64,000 nucleotides of DNA from Shimia sp965227725 (GCF_965227725.1 NZ_CBDDGH010000006.1:620001-684000); one strand, 5' to 3'. Counted from the stretch's first letter, positions 17,676-26,523 are shown. A program made the numbers and translations. Notes: a model not told the origin generated them from the letters alone.

Positions 17676-18094
17676 TTACGCTCCACTGTAAAGGCACCAG
17701 TGGCCGTGGCCACCGGGCGGTCTGTATCGTCATCCGTCGCGGTCGCGCGCACAAAGGCGACCGAGCGCGTTATGCGGTAGCACTCCGCCGTGGTGCGGAT
17801 TGTTTGCCCTGGAGTTGCGGCGCGCATGTAGTCGATGCGCAGATCAATGGTGGCTGTGCCGGAGGGCGAAGACGGGTGACACATCGCCGCTGCACCGCAG
17901 CAGGTGTCCATCAGCGCAGAAACGGCGCCGCCATGCAAAACGCCCGTTTCAGGATCGCCTACGATTTTGGAATCATAGGGCAACTCCATGGACGCTTTGC
18001 CATCTCCGATGTCCGTGAGCTTCATATTGAGCGCTTTACAATGGGGAATCGCATTTATGAAATGCTCCGCCATCTTTGCCTTTTGTGAGTTCAT
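17672..18094 (-). CDS. PaaI-type hotdog thioesterase (second of two)
   Basis: A 140-residue hotdog protein with the motif DPETGVLHGGAVSALMDTCCGAAA, where HGG and the following acidic residue are typical of PaaI-like thioesterases, and the strand ATIDLRIDYMRAATPGQTI. It is the first gene of the operon thioesterase, thioesterase, MATE exporter. It resembles its downstream neighbour in layout (HGG, then TIDF/TIDL and DY), so the two probably arose by duplication. The substrate is unknown. Confidence 0.88.
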   Translation of the reverse strand: MNSQKAKMAEHFINAIPHCKALNMKLTDIGDGKASMELPYDSKIVGDPETGVLHGGAVSALMDTCCGAAAMCHPSSPSGTATIDLRIDYMRAATPGQTIRTTAECYRITRSVAFVRATATDDDTDRPVATATGAFTVERK

Positions 18095-18176
18095 GCTCCG
18101 CCTCCCGCAATCATCGGACTATTTATGAGCGCCAAATTCAATCAGCCGCAAGGGGGCGGTTGCTCTCGCTGCAGAT

Positions 18177-18191
18177 GCAAACTAAGTTTGC
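18177..18191. promoter_or_regulatory. palindrome upstream of the first MerR gene
   Basis: GCAAACT-A-AGTTTGC is a perfect 7-bp inverted repeat with a single central base, ending 21 bases before the ATG of the MerR gene at 18213. It is probably an autoregulatory operator, close to the ribosome-binding site AAGGAG (18198-18203). Confidence 0.5.
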
Positions 18192-18212
18192 GGTCGCAAG
18201 GAGACCACGCCA

Positions 18213-18593
18213 ATGACTGATACTCGCCTATCTTTCAAAGAAATGTGCACCAAGTTCGATGTGACCCCGCGCACGCTTCGATATTACGAGTATATTGAAC
18301 TACTGCATCCTGAGCGCTCCGGTCGCAGCCGCTTCTTCGGCCCCAAAGAGGTCGCCCGGATGACTTTGATCATGCGTGGCCGTCGATTTGGAATCAAATT
18401 GGAAGACATCCGCCAGTGGCTTCTGATCTACGAACATGAGGGCACATCGGCGCAGATGCAGGCTTTTGTGGACATGGCGGACCGCCAGTATGCAGAGCTG
18501 GAAGAACAGCGCCTTGCGTTGGAAGAGGCGATGCGTGAACTCAAAGAACTGCGCGATGAGACCGCCGCTTTTCTTGTGAAAGATAACGGTTAA
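18213..18593 (+). CDS. MerR family transcriptional regulator
   Basis: A 126-residue regulator. The N-terminal winged helix is clear (FKEMCTKFDVTPRTLRYYEYIELL), followed by the second wing (VARMTLIMRGRRFGIKLEDIRQWL) and a C-terminal coiled coil (about residues 88-118) for dimerisation. There is no Cys cluster for metal sensing, so it belongs with the acyl-CoA or catabolic MerR group. The ATG is preceded by AAGGAG at 9 bases. It shares the core FDVTPRTLR with the MerR gene at 18918 and is probably its paralogue. It is divergent from the thioesterase/MATE operon, a plausible target. Confidence 0.88.
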   Translation: MTDTRLSFKEMCTKFDVTPRTLRYYEYIELLHPERSGRSRFFGPKEVARMTLIMRGRRFGIKLEDIRQWLLIYEHEGTSAQMQAFVDMADRQYAELEEQRLALEEAMRELKELRDETAAFLVKDNG

Positions 18594-18631
18594 GGCGCGA
18601 CGCCTAGCCCCTCCATGCTGCATGATGATTT

Positions 18632-18664
18632 GGGCTGCGCAACTCGCGCGGCCCTTTTATTTTT
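18632..18664 (+). terminator. rho-independent terminator after the first MerR gene
   Basis: Stem GGGCTGCGC / GCGCGGCCC (one G-T pair), loop AACTC, then TTTTATTTTT. It separates the two MerR genes into different transcripts. Confidence 0.8.
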
Positions 18665-18800
18665 GGGCACGTGCGTTCAATCGCCTGTGTGGCCGATCAT
18701 GTGAATTGCTCACAATATCAACGCAAAACCCGGCGCCCTGAGCAAAATCGAGCGGATCGGATGCCACGCGCGCGCACCAAATCGTGAAATCTGAAATGAT

Positions 18801-18850
18801 CTAACGTCACTTTAATTTATGACGTGACGTCTTACTTACGTTAACGTCAA
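18801..18850. promoter_or_regulatory. ACGT-rich operator cluster upstream of the second MerR gene
   Basis: Three related elements lie in about 50 bases: AACGTCAC, GACGTGACGTC (18821-18831) and TTACGTTAACGTCAA (18836-18850, core palindrome ACGTTAACGT). They are similar to the ACGT-containing dyads described for LiuR-type MerR regulators of acyl-CoA catabolism. They probably control the MerR gene and the beta-oxidation operon behind it. Confidence 0.55.
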
Positions 18851-18917
18851 GTGGTATAGTATCGCCATTCCCGAAGCCCATTTTGTTCCTCAACTTCCTT
18901 CAAGAAAGGACGCAATT

Positions 18918-19319
18918 ATGAGCGAAGAAACGATGACCATCCGCGAGATGTGTGACGCCTTTGACGTGACGCCTCGCACTCTGCGCTTTTACGAAGCCAA
19001 GGAACTGTTGTTCCCAATTCGAGAAGGCCAGAAACGTCTGTTCACCAAACGTGACCGCGCACGCCTGAAGCTGATCCTGCGGGGCAAACGCTTTGGTTTT
19101 TCCCTCGAGGAGATCCGCCAACTTCTGGATCTCTATGACATGGGAGACCAGCAAGCGACCCAACTGCAGCGCACGTATGAAGTGGCTCAGCAGCGCCTGC
19201 AGGACATGGAAGAACAGCGTGATGAGCTCACCGAAGCCATCGACGATTTGCGTGAGCAATTGAAATGGGGCGAGAGATTTCTCGCTGACCTCGACACACA
19301 TAAAGACGCTGCGCAGTAA
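18918..19319 (+). CDS. MerR family regulator of the beta-oxidation operon
   Basis: A 133-residue MerR protein with helix-turn-helix IREMCDAFDVTPRTLRFYEAKELL, wing segment RARLKLILRGKRFGFSLEEIRQLL, and a long C-terminal coiled coil (about residues 80-125). There is no metal-binding Cys pattern, as in regulators of branched-chain and fatty acid use. It lies 48 bases before the acyl-CoA dehydrogenase gene on the same strand, and ACGT-type palindromes lie upstream. Autoregulation and control of fadE-fadA-fadB are inferred from this. Confidence 0.9.
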   Translation: MSEETMTIREMCDAFDVTPRTLRFYEAKELLFPIREGQKRLFTKRDRARLKLILRGKRFGFSLEEIRQLLDLYDMGDQQATQLQRTYEVAQQRLQDMEEQRDELTEAIDDLREQLKWGERFLADLDTHKDAAQ

Positions 19320-19367
19320 GCGCGCCGCCAAGACCTCCGTATCGGATCACCCAAAGGGAAGAGCCCA

Positions 19368-21143
19368 ATGCCAACATATACCGCACCCGTGAAAGACCTT
19401 CAGTTTGTTCTTCACAACGTTTTAAATGTCTCCGGTTCCGACATCCCCGGCTACAACGAGCTGGAAGCTGACTTCACCAGCGCTGTACTGGAAGAAGCAG
19501 GCAAACTGACCGGCGAAGTGCTGGCGCCACTGAACGTTGTGGGCGACCATGAAGGCTGCCGTCTGGAAAACGGCGTTGTCTACACGCCGACCGGCTTCAA
19601 GGATGCGTTTGAGCAGGTCAAAGAAGGCGGTTGGACCGGCCTTGATATGCCAGAAGAATACGGTGGGCAGAACATGCCATATGTTCTGGGCACCGCGGTT
19701 GGCGAGATGTTCTCGGCTTCCAACCAAGCCTTCACCATGTATCAGGGCCTGACCCACGGCGCCGCGGCGGCGATCCTTGCCCACGGCACCGATGAGCAGA
19801 AGAACAAATGGCTGCCCAAGATGGTCTCCTGTGAGTGGACCGGCACCATGAACCTGACCGAGCCACATTGCGGCACCGATCTGGGCCTGATGCGCACCAA
19901 GGCGGAACCACAGGACAACGGTACCTACAAAATCTCCGGTCAGAAGATCTTTATCTCTGCTGGCGATCACGACATGGCCGACAACATCGTGCACCTCGTG
20001 CTGGCCAAAGTGCCTGGTGGCCCTGAAGGCATCAAAGGTGTGTCGCTCTTCATCGTGCCAAAGTTCCTTGTGGACGACGAAGGCAACATCGGCGCGCGCA
20101 ATGGCGTGTCCGTGGGCAGCATCGAAGAGAAGATGGGCATCCACGGCAACTCCACCTGTGTGCTGAACTATGACGAAGCCGAAGGTTACCTGATTGGGGA
20201 CCTGAACAAAGGCATGCGTGCCATGTTCACTATGATGAACGAAGCGCGTCTTGGCGTGGGCATGCAGGGTCTGGCACAGGCGGAAGCCGCGTATCAGAAC
20301 GCTCTGATCTATGCCAAAGACCGTCTGCAGGGCCGTGATGTGACCGGCGCGAAAAACCCGGATGGCCCAGCCGATCCGCTGATCGTGCACCCAGACATCC
20401 GCCGCTCCCTGATGGATCAGAAATCCTTCGTGGAAGGCGCGCGCGCGTTCATCCTTTGGGGCGCCACCATGATCGACCAGGCACACCGCAGCAATGACAA
20501 GGACGCAGATGGCCTGATTTCCCTGCTGACCCCTGTCATCAAAGGCTTCCTGACCGATGAAGGCTACGACATGACCGTCAAGGCACAGCAGGTCTACGGT
20601 GGTCACGGCTACATCGAAGAATGGGGCATGAGCCAGTTCACCCGTGATGCCCGTATCGCCATGATCTATGAAGGCGCAAACGGTGTTCAGGCGCTGGATC
20701 TTGTGGGCCGCAAACTGGCTGTTGATGGCGGCAAGCACGTGATGGCCTTCTTTGAAATCGTCAAAAACTTCTGCAAGGAAAATGGCGAAGACGAAGCACT
20801 GAAAGACTTCATCGAGCCGCTGAAAGCCGCTTCTAAGGATCTTCAGGCCGCTGGCATGTACTTCATGCAAACGGGCATGAAGAACCCCAACGATGCGCTC
20901 TCCGGCTCCAATGACTTCATGCATCTTTTTGGTCATGTTTGCCTCGGCCTGATGTGGGCGCAGATGGCAAAAGCGGCCAATGCGGCGCTGGCTGCGGGCG
21001 AAGGCGACGCAGCGTTTTATGAAACCAAGCTTGCCACCGGCCGCTACTACATGGCACGTCGTCTGCCTGCGACCGGTATGCATCTGGCCCGCATCCAGTC
21101 CGGCGGTGACACCGTCATGGCGCTGGCGGCCGAAAACTTCTGA
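19368..21143 (+). CDS. acyl-CoA dehydrogenase with C-terminal extension (FadE/DmdC type)
   Basis: A 591-residue flavoenzyme that opens the beta-oxidation cycle by introducing the 2,3 double bond. The dehydrogenase core has MPEEYGGQNMPYVLG, GTMNLTEPHCGTDLGLMRTKA, KISGQKIFISAGDHD, and the catalytic-region motif QQVYGGHGYIEEWGMSQFTRDARIAMIYEGANG. The extra ~130 C-terminal residues (from about 465) are the domain found in ~590-residue enzymes such as DmdC, which acts on 3-methylmercaptopropionyl-CoA. I cannot separate a medium/long-chain enzyme from a DmdC by eye. It is followed by thiolase and FadB, which favours fatty acid oxidation. Confidence 0.92.
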   Translation: MPTYTAPVKDLQFVLHNVLNVSGSDIPGYNELEADFTSAVLEEAGKLTGEVLAPLNVVGDHEGCRLENGVVYTPTGFKDAFEQVKEGGWTGLDMPEEYGGQNMPYVLGTAVGEMFSASNQAFTMYQGLTHGAAAAILAHGTDEQKNKWLPKMVSCEWTGTMNLTEPHCGTDLGLMRTKAEPQDNGTYKISGQKIFISAGDHDMADNIVHLVLAKVPGGPEGIKGVSLFIVPKFLVDDEGNIGARNGVSVGSIEEKMGIHGNSTCVLNYDEAEGYLIGDLNKGMRAMFTMMNEARLGVGMQGLAQAEAAYQNALIYAKDRLQGRDVTGAKNPDGPADPLIVHPDIRRSLMDQKSFVEGARAFILWGATMIDQAHRSNDKDADGLISLLTPVIKGFLTDEGYDMTVKAQQVYGGHGYIEEWGMSQFTRDARIAMIYEGANGVQALDLVGRKLAVDGGKHVMAFFEIVKNFCKENGEDEALKDFIEPLKAASKDLQAAGMYFMQTGMKNPNDALSGSNDFMHLFGHVCLGLMWAQMAKAANAALAAGEGDAAFYETKLATGRYYMARRLPATGMHLARIQSGGDTVMALAAENF

Positions 21144-21208
21144 TGCACTGGTTGGGCGGGGTCTTCCCCGCCCGCTGCTTCAGTAACTGGCGTCTCCAAG
21201 GAGAACAG

Positions 21209-21421
21209 ATGCCCAAACGTTTTCGCCTGACCCGCCGCTTCCCGGTCGCCATGACCGAGGATGGCTACCGCAAGCTCAAGAGCTTTGCGGCAGAAGCGGG
21301 ATTGGATGAAGGCGAGGCACTGTCCTTTCTGTTTGAAAATTTCGACGCGGTCACAGACACCGATCAGCTGGCGCATCGCTTGCGCCAGTTCAATGCAACT
21401 TTGGATGCGAGAAAACGGTGA
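21209..21421 (+). CDS. small hypothetical protein in the beta-oxidation operon
   Basis: A 70-residue soluble protein, basic at the N-terminus (MPKRFRLTRRF), with a predicted helical body (YRKLKSFAAEAGLDEGEALSFLFENF) and a second helix near the C-terminus. Shine-Dalgarno AAGGAG is 6 bases upstream of the ATG at 21209. It resembles a short ribbon/helix DNA-binding or adaptor protein, but I recognise no family. It lies between the acyl-CoA dehydrogenase and an inverted repeat, on the operon strand. Confidence 0.6.
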   Translation: MPKRFRLTRRFPVAMTEDGYRKLKSFAAEAGLDEGEALSFLFENFDAVTDTDQLAHRLRQFNATLDARKR

Positions 21422-21489
21422 TGGGAGCAACTGTAGCGCATCTTCTGCAAGCATCGTCATCAAGCCAAGCCGAAGGAGGCCTTCGGCGA

Positions 21490-21569
21490 GAGTATTTTTG
21501 GCAGAATGAAGTAGTGGGTCCACCCCGCAGGCAGCTTAAGCGCTCCCCTTCATTCTGCCCAAAATACTC
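21490..21569. repeat. long inverted repeat (GAGTATTTT...AGAATGAAG)
   Basis: Two 22-base arms (21490-21511 and 21548-21569) are inverted copies with one mismatch, flanking a 36-base spacer. The right arm is followed by ACGGGGGTTTGGGGG. I recall similar AATGAAG/AATACT-type intergenic repeats scattered in Rhodobacteraceae genomes. It could act as a bidirectional terminator or processing site between the small protein and the GST. Confidence 0.65.
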
Positions 21570-21626
21570 CACGGGGGTTTGGGGGTGTGAAACCCCCAAT
21601 TCACGATATGCCAAGGGGAGGACGGC

Positions 21627-22265
21627 ATGACGATCAAACTCTATTGCTTCGGGGAATCCGGGCATTCCTACAAGGCCGCGCTGGCGCTAGAGCTATCGGG
21701 CCTTGCCTGGGAGCCGGTGAAAGTCGACTTCTTCGCAGGAGAAACACGCGGCGAGGACTTCCGCGCCAATGTGAACGAGATGGGCGAAGCGCCTGTGCTG
21801 GTGGATGGAGACACCACGCTCACGCAATCTGCGGTTATACAGGACTATATCTCTGAAAAATCAGGCAAACATGGCGGCCAGAACGCTACGGAACGCCGCG
21901 AGATCCTGCGCTGGCAGTTCTGGGACAACCACAAGCTCAGCGCTGTGGCCGGAGTGACCCGTTTCCTGATGCACCTGATCCCGGCGGACAAGCAGCCCAA
22001 AGAAGTGATCGCCTTCAATCAAAGCCGCCTGACCGGCGCCTATGATGTGCTCAACACACATCTTGAGGGACGCGACTGGATCGTCGGCGACAGCCTGACC
22101 AATGCCGACATGACCTGCTGCGGCTATCTGTTTTACCCGGAGAACTTCGGGTTTGATCGCGCCGACTGGCCCAATATGGACCGTTGGCTGACCAATATTT
22201 CTGAAACACCGGGATGGAAACATCCCTACGACCTGATGCCCGGCCGCCCAAGCGACCGAGCCTGA
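21627..22265 (+). CDS. glutathione S-transferase family protein in the beta-oxidation operon
   Basis: A 212-residue GST with thioredoxin-like N-terminus (IKLYCFGESGHSYKAALALELSG), the glutathione-binding segment EMGEAPVLVDGDTTLTQSAVIQDYI, and a helical C-terminal half with the conserved DSLTNADM N-cap-like motif. It lies between the inverted repeat and the thiolase gene. A GST also sits in the leucine operon, so both acyl-CoA catabolic operons here carry one. The substrate is unknown. Confidence 0.9.
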   Translation: MTIKLYCFGESGHSYKAALALELSGLAWEPVKVDFFAGETRGEDFRANVNEMGEAPVLVDGDTTLTQSAVIQDYISEKSGKHGGQNATERREILRWQFWDNHKLSAVAGVTRFLMHLIPADKQPKEVIAFNQSRLTGAYDVLNTHLEGRDWIVGDSLTNADMTCCGYLFYPENFGFDRADWPNMDRWLTNISETPGWKHPYDLMPGRPSDRA

Positions 22266-22289
22266 TTTCGCCTGACATAGGAGACCAAA

Positions 22290-23501
22290 ATGACCGAAGC
22301 CTATATCTATGACGCCGTGCGCACCCCGCGCGGCAAGGGCCGCAAAGACGGCAGCCTGCATGAGGTGACTTCCGTTGCCCTCTCAACCACCGTGCTCAAC
22401 AACCTGAAATCCCGCAACAACCTCGAAGGCCACGCGGTCGAGGATGTGATCTGGGGCAACGTGACCCAGGTGAAGGAACAGGGCGGCTGTCTGGCCCGTA
22501 CCGCGGTTCTGGCGTCTGAACTGGATGAGATCATCCCCGGTCTGGCGATCAACCGCTTCTGCGCATCCGGCATGGAAGCTGTGAACCTCGCCGCCAACCA
22601 GATCAAAGGCGGCGCAGGCGAAGCCTATATCGCTGGTGGTGTGGAGATGATGGGCCGCGTGCCAATGGGCTCTGACGGTGCTGCGATTGCCGTGGATCCA
22701 TCCGTGGCGATGAACACCTACTTTGTACCTCAGGGCATCTCTGCGGACATCATCGCTACCGAATACGGCTTCACCCGTGAGCAGGCGGACCAGCTGGCGA
22801 TGGAATCTCAGCGCCGCGCCGCGCAGGCCTGGGATGAAGGCCGTTTTGACAAATCCATCGTGGCCGTCAAAGACATCAACGGGCTGACCATTCTTGACCG
22901 CGACGAATACATGCGTCCGGGCACCGACATGCAGTCCCTCGGCGGCCTGAAGCCAGCCTTCAAAGAGCAAGGCGAAGTGATGCCGGGCTTTGATAAGCTC
23001 GCGATCATGAAGTACCCGCACCTGAACAAGATCAACCACATCCACCACGCGGGCAACAGCTCCGGCATCGTGGACGGGGCTGCTGGTGTTCTGGTGGGCA
23101 ACAAAGAATTCGGCGAGAAATACGGCATCAAGCCGCGCGCTGTGATCAAACAGACCGCAAAAATCGGTCTGGACCCAACCATCATGCTGACCGGCCCGGT
23201 GCCTGCCACCCAGAAAATCCTGAAGGATTCCGGCATGCAAATCAGCGACTTCGACCTGTTTGAAGTCAACGAAGCCTTCGCATCCGTTGTGCTGCGCTTC
23301 CAGCAGGCCTTCGACGTGGATCCAGAGCTGGTGAACGTAAACGGCGGTTCCATCGCGATGGGTCACCCGCTGGGTGCGACCGGCGCGATCATCATCGGCA
23401 CGCTGCTCGACGAACTGGAGCGTCAGGACAAAGAAGTTGGCCTCGCCACGCTCTGCATCGCCTCCGGCATGGGTGCAGCCACCATCATCGAACGCGTGTA
23501 A
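22290..23501 (+). CDS. fadA: acetyl-CoA C-acyltransferase (thiolase, FadA type)
   Basis: A 403-residue thiolase that cleaves 3-ketoacyl-CoA with CoA. All three active-site regions are visible: the nucleophilic Cys in NRFCASGMEAV (near residue 91), NGGSIAMGHPLGATGA with the catalytic His, and LCIASGMGAA with the second Cys near the C-terminus. It lies 24 bases before fadB, giving the usual pair (order A-B here). Length is normal. Confidence 0.94.
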   Translation: MTEAYIYDAVRTPRGKGRKDGSLHEVTSVALSTTVLNNLKSRNNLEGHAVEDVIWGNVTQVKEQGGCLARTAVLASELDEIIPGLAINRFCASGMEAVNLAANQIKGGAGEAYIAGGVEMMGRVPMGSDGAAIAVDPSVAMNTYFVPQGISADIIATEYGFTREQADQLAMESQRRAAQAWDEGRFDKSIVAVKDINGLTILDRDEYMRPGTDMQSLGGLKPAFKEQGEVMPGFDKLAIMKYPHLNKINHIHHAGNSSGIVDGAAGVLVGNKEFGEKYGIKPRAVIKQTAKIGLDPTIMLTGPVPATQKILKDSGMQISDFDLFEVNEAFASVVLRFQQAFDVDPELVNVNGGSIAMGHPLGATGAIIIGTLLDELERQDKEVGLATLCIASGMGAATIIERV

Positions 23502-23525
23502 TCCGCCGACAACAGGATAAGAGAC

Positions 23526-25724
23526 ATGACTGATTTCACAATGAACGTCGGCGACAACGGTGTCGCCATCATCACCTGGGACGTGGCTGACAAATCCATG
23601 AACGTCCTGCGCCGTGACTCCTTTGGTGAGCTGGACGCGCTGATTGATGAAGTGCTGTCCAACGACGACATCAAAGGCGCCGTGATCACCTCTGGCAAGA
23701 GCACCTTTGCGGGTGGCATGGACCTGAACGTGCTGGGCACCATCCGTGCGGACGCCGGCGATGAGCCAGCGCAGGCGCTGTTTGACTTCACCATGACCGG
23801 CCACAAATACCTGCGCAAAATCGAGCGCGCGGGTATGGATCCGAAGACCAACAAAGGCGGCAAGCCAATTGCAACCGCCCTGCCCGGCACCGCGCTTGGC
23901 ATTGGTCTGGAAATCCCGCTGGCCACACACCGCATTTTTGCGGCTGACAACCCGAAGGCCAAAATTGGTCTGCCGGAAATCATGGTTGGCATTTTCCCGG
24001 GCATGGGCGGCACCACCCGCTTTATCCGTATGATGGGCGCAATGGCGGCTTCCCCCTTCTTGCTGCAAGGCAAGCTGGTCGACCCCAAGAAAGCCAAAGC
24101 AGCGGGCATCATCCACGAAGTGGTGGACGATCCAGTGGCCGCGGCAACCGAATGGGTGCTGAACGCAACCGACGCGGACATCGTGAAGCCTTGGGACACC
24201 AAAGGCTACAAAATGCCGAGTGGCGAGCCTTATCACCCAGCAGGCTTCATGACCTTTGCGGGCGCATCTGCCATGGTCAACGGCAACACCTGGGGCGTGT
24301 ACCCGGCCGCCAAAGCCATGCTGTCTGCGATCTATGAAGGCGCACAGGTGCCATTTGACACCGCCCTGAAGATCGAAGCGCGCTGGTTTGTAAACGTGCT
24401 GATGAACCCGTCTTCCTCTGCGATGATCCAATCCCTGTTCATCAACAAGGAAGCGCTGGAAAAGGGCGCCAACCGTCCTGACGTTGCAGATCAGACCGTC
24501 AAGAAAGTCGGCGTTCTGGGTGCAGGCATGATGGGTGCGGGCATCGCGCTGGTGTCGGCGCAGGCCGGCATCGAAGTGGTGCTGATCGACACCTCGCAAG
24601 AGGCGGCGGACCGCGGCAAATCCTACTCTGAGACGTTCCTCGACAAGGGCATCAAGCGCGGCAAGATCACCGCAGAGAAGAAAGAGGCCGTGCTGGGGCA
24701 GATCACTGCGACCACCGATCTCAACACCCTCTCTGACGTGGATCTGATCATCGAAGCGGTCTTTGAAGACGTGGGCGTAAAAGCCGAGATGACCAAAAAG
24801 GTCGAGGCGATCATCCCTGAGGACGCGATCTTTGCCTCCAACACCTCCACCTTGCCGATCACCGGTCTGGCCGAGGCATCCGTGCGCAAAGATCAGTTCA
24901 TCGGCATCCACTTCTTCTCTCCTGTGGAGCGGATGGCGCTGGTTGAGATCATCAAAGGCAAAGAAACCGGCCCACGTGCCGTTGCCAAGGCGCTCGACTA
25001 TGTGCGTCAGATCAAGAAGACCCCGATCGTTGTGAACGACGAGCGCTTCTTCTATGCCAACCGCTGCATCATCCCTTACATCAACGAAGGCACGATGATG
25101 GCTGGCGAAGGTGTGTCCCGTCCACTTCTGGACCACGCGGCACAGCTGCTTGGCTTCCCGGTTGGTCCGATCCAGCTGGTGGATGAAACCTCTTTGGATC
25201 TGGGTGCAAAAATCGCCAAGGCCACCATGGCTGCGATGGGCGATGCCTATCCGAAGTCTGTCGCTGACGATGTGACCTTCTGGATGGTGGAAGAAGGCCG
25301 TCTGGGCCGTAAGGCGAAGGCTGGCTTCTTTGACTATGACGAAAAAGGCAAGCGTCTGGATTACTGGGAAGGCTTCAACGAGAAGTTCCCTCTTCTGGAA
25401 GAACAGCCAGAGCTGATCGACGTGCAGCACCGCCTGCTGTTCCCTCAGGTTCTGGAAGCTGTGCGCTCTCTGGAAGCGGGTGTTCTGGAAGACATCCGTG
25501 AAGGTGACGTGGGCGCGATCCTTGGCTGGGGCTTCATGCCTTGGTCCGGTGGCCCGTTCAGCTGGCTCGACATCGTGGGCGCAGCCTGGGCGGCAGAGCG
25601 CTGTGATCAGCTGACCGCGAAGTATGGCGAGCGCTTCTCCTGCCCGCCACTGCTGCGTGAAATGGCAGAGAAGGGTGAAACCTTCTACGGTCGCTTTGGC
25701 CCGGAAGCAAAAGCGGCTGCGTAA
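23526..25724 (+). CDS. fadB: 3-hydroxyacyl-CoA dehydrogenase / enoyl-CoA hydratase fusion (FadB type)
   Basis: A 732-residue bifunctional protein. The N-terminal ~300 residues form a crotonase domain (KSTFAGGMDLNVL; LPGTALGIGLEIPLATHRIFA; GLPEIMVGIFPGMGGTTRFIR). The NAD-binding domain starts about residue 325 with VGVLGAGMMGAGIALVSAQAG, and the hydroxyacyl-CoA dehydrogenase part includes SNTSTLPITGLAE and FIGIHFFSPVERM. It hydrates enoyl-CoA and oxidises the 3-hydroxyacyl-CoA, supplying FadA. A terminator follows 21 bases later. Confidence 0.95.
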   Translation: MTDFTMNVGDNGVAIITWDVADKSMNVLRRDSFGELDALIDEVLSNDDIKGAVITSGKSTFAGGMDLNVLGTIRADAGDEPAQALFDFTMTGHKYLRKIERAGMDPKTNKGGKPIATALPGTALGIGLEIPLATHRIFAADNPKAKIGLPEIMVGIFPGMGGTTRFIRMMGAMAASPFLLQGKLVDPKKAKAAGIIHEVVDDPVAAATEWVLNATDADIVKPWDTKGYKMPSGEPYHPAGFMTFAGASAMVNGNTWGVYPAAKAMLSAIYEGAQVPFDTALKIEARWFVNVLMNPSSSAMIQSLFINKEALEKGANRPDVADQTVKKVGVLGAGMMGAGIALVSAQAGIEVVLIDTSQEAADRGKSYSETFLDKGIKRGKITAEKKEAVLGQITATTDLNTLSDVDLIIEAVFEDVGVKAEMTKKVEAIIPEDAIFASNTSTLPITGLAEASVRKDQFIGIHFFSPVERMALVEIIKGKETGPRAVAKALDYVRQIKKTPIVVNDERFFYANRCIIPYINEGTMMAGEGVSRPLLDHAAQLLGFPVGPIQLVDETSLDLGAKIAKATMAAMGDAYPKSVADDVTFWMVEEGRLGRKAKAGFFDYDEKGKRLDYWEGFNEKFPLLEEQPELIDVQHRLLFPQVLEAVRSLEAGVLEDIREGDVGAILGWGFMPWSGGPFSWLDIVGAAWAAERCDQLTAKYGERFSCPPLLREMAEKGETFYGRFGPEAKAAA

Positions 25725-25745
25725 TCATCGCAGACAAATGACAAG

Positions 25746-25775
25746 AAGCGCTCGCCTTTTGGCGGGCGCTTTTTT
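25746..25775 (+). terminator. rho-independent terminator of the beta-oxidation operon
   Basis: Stem AAGCGCTCGCC / GGCGGGCGCTT (one T-G pair), loop TTTT, followed by a run of T. It ends the fadE-fadA-fadB transcript. Confidence 0.9.
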
Positions 25776-25815
25776 GTTGTGAAAGACGGTATTTAGAAAG
25801 TGCCGTGCGGCGCAA

Positions 25816-26523
25816 TTACGCGGCGCGGCGCAGCTCTTCCGGGTTGCCATAGACGGCCTGAACCGACCCGCTTTGCAAAAGCGCCTTGGCCTCAAAGACC
25901 GGCATCAGGTTGTAATTGGCCGCGCGGCCAAAGCGGGGCTGCACACCCGCCCGCACACCCCAGATAGATTGGGAAAACAACAGGGCACCGCCGTTGACAA
26001 ACACCATCTGATCTTCGGCAAAAGCGGGCAGATAGGCTCGCAACTCATCAGCGGGCTCAAGCCGGGAAACGCCCTCAAAAATCTCCAGCGCAGCGCCGGG
26101 GATAACCGCAAAAGGATCACCCCATTTGTCGCGCACAGTTGGGCTTTCAATCAAGACGCCCTGATGCGGCTGCACGATCATGTCCTGACGGTTGTCCAAA
26201 GTGCCCTTGGGCACCAGCAAAGGCCGCAGCTTGTTGGGCGTCAGCTGCTCAGGCGACAGGATCAGATCAGATGACATCGCCATAATACGCTGAAATCCGG
26301 CGTCAAAGGTGAGCACCTCGTCACCCACGCTCAGGCTTTCGACCGTTGCCCACCCGCCGGGTGTGGCCACCCGCGTGCCCTGCACAAACCCACAGCCTGC
26401 CGTGATCAGAACGGGCCGTATCCCCGCAGCCTGTTTGCGCGCAGCCAAGGCCTTGATCGCCTTATCACGAATTGATCCCACCGGATGTTCCATCGGCACC
26501 GTAAAGTCCCCAACGCTTTCCAT
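25816..26523 (-). CDS. Hint-domain (hedgehog/intein) protein
   Basis: A 235-residue protein whose core is a Hint domain: ITAGCGFVQGTRVATPGGWATVESLSVGDEVLTFD marks the splice-type N-terminus, with downstream strands including MIVQPHQGVLIESPTV. The Roseobacter group encodes many such proteins, often as C-terminal parts of secreted calcium-binding proteins; this one is nearly a stand-alone domain. Only about 50 residues precede it and there is no signal peptide. Usually the reactive Cys directly precedes F (CF.PGT); here a Gly intervenes (CGFVQGT), so self-cleavage activity is uncertain. The ATG at 26523 is preferred to an upstream TTG. Confidence 0.78.
   Translation of the reverse strand: MESVGDFTVPMEHPVGSIRDKAIKALAARKQAAGIRPVLITAGCGFVQGTRVATPGGWATVESLSVGDEVLTFDAGFQRIMAMSSDLILSPEQLTPNKLRPLLVPKGTLDNRQDMIVQPHQGVLIESPTVRDKWGDPFAVIPGAALEIFEGVSRLEPADELRAYLPAFAEDQMVFVNGGALLFSQSIWGVRAGVQPRFGRAANYNLMPVFEAKALLQSGSVQAVYGNPEELRRAA

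Noticed and set aside
22383..25430. 1015-codon open frame opposite fadA and fadB
   Set aside because: It lies antisense to two well-supported genes and has the His/Gly/Arg-rich composition typical of antisense frames in high-GC DNA.
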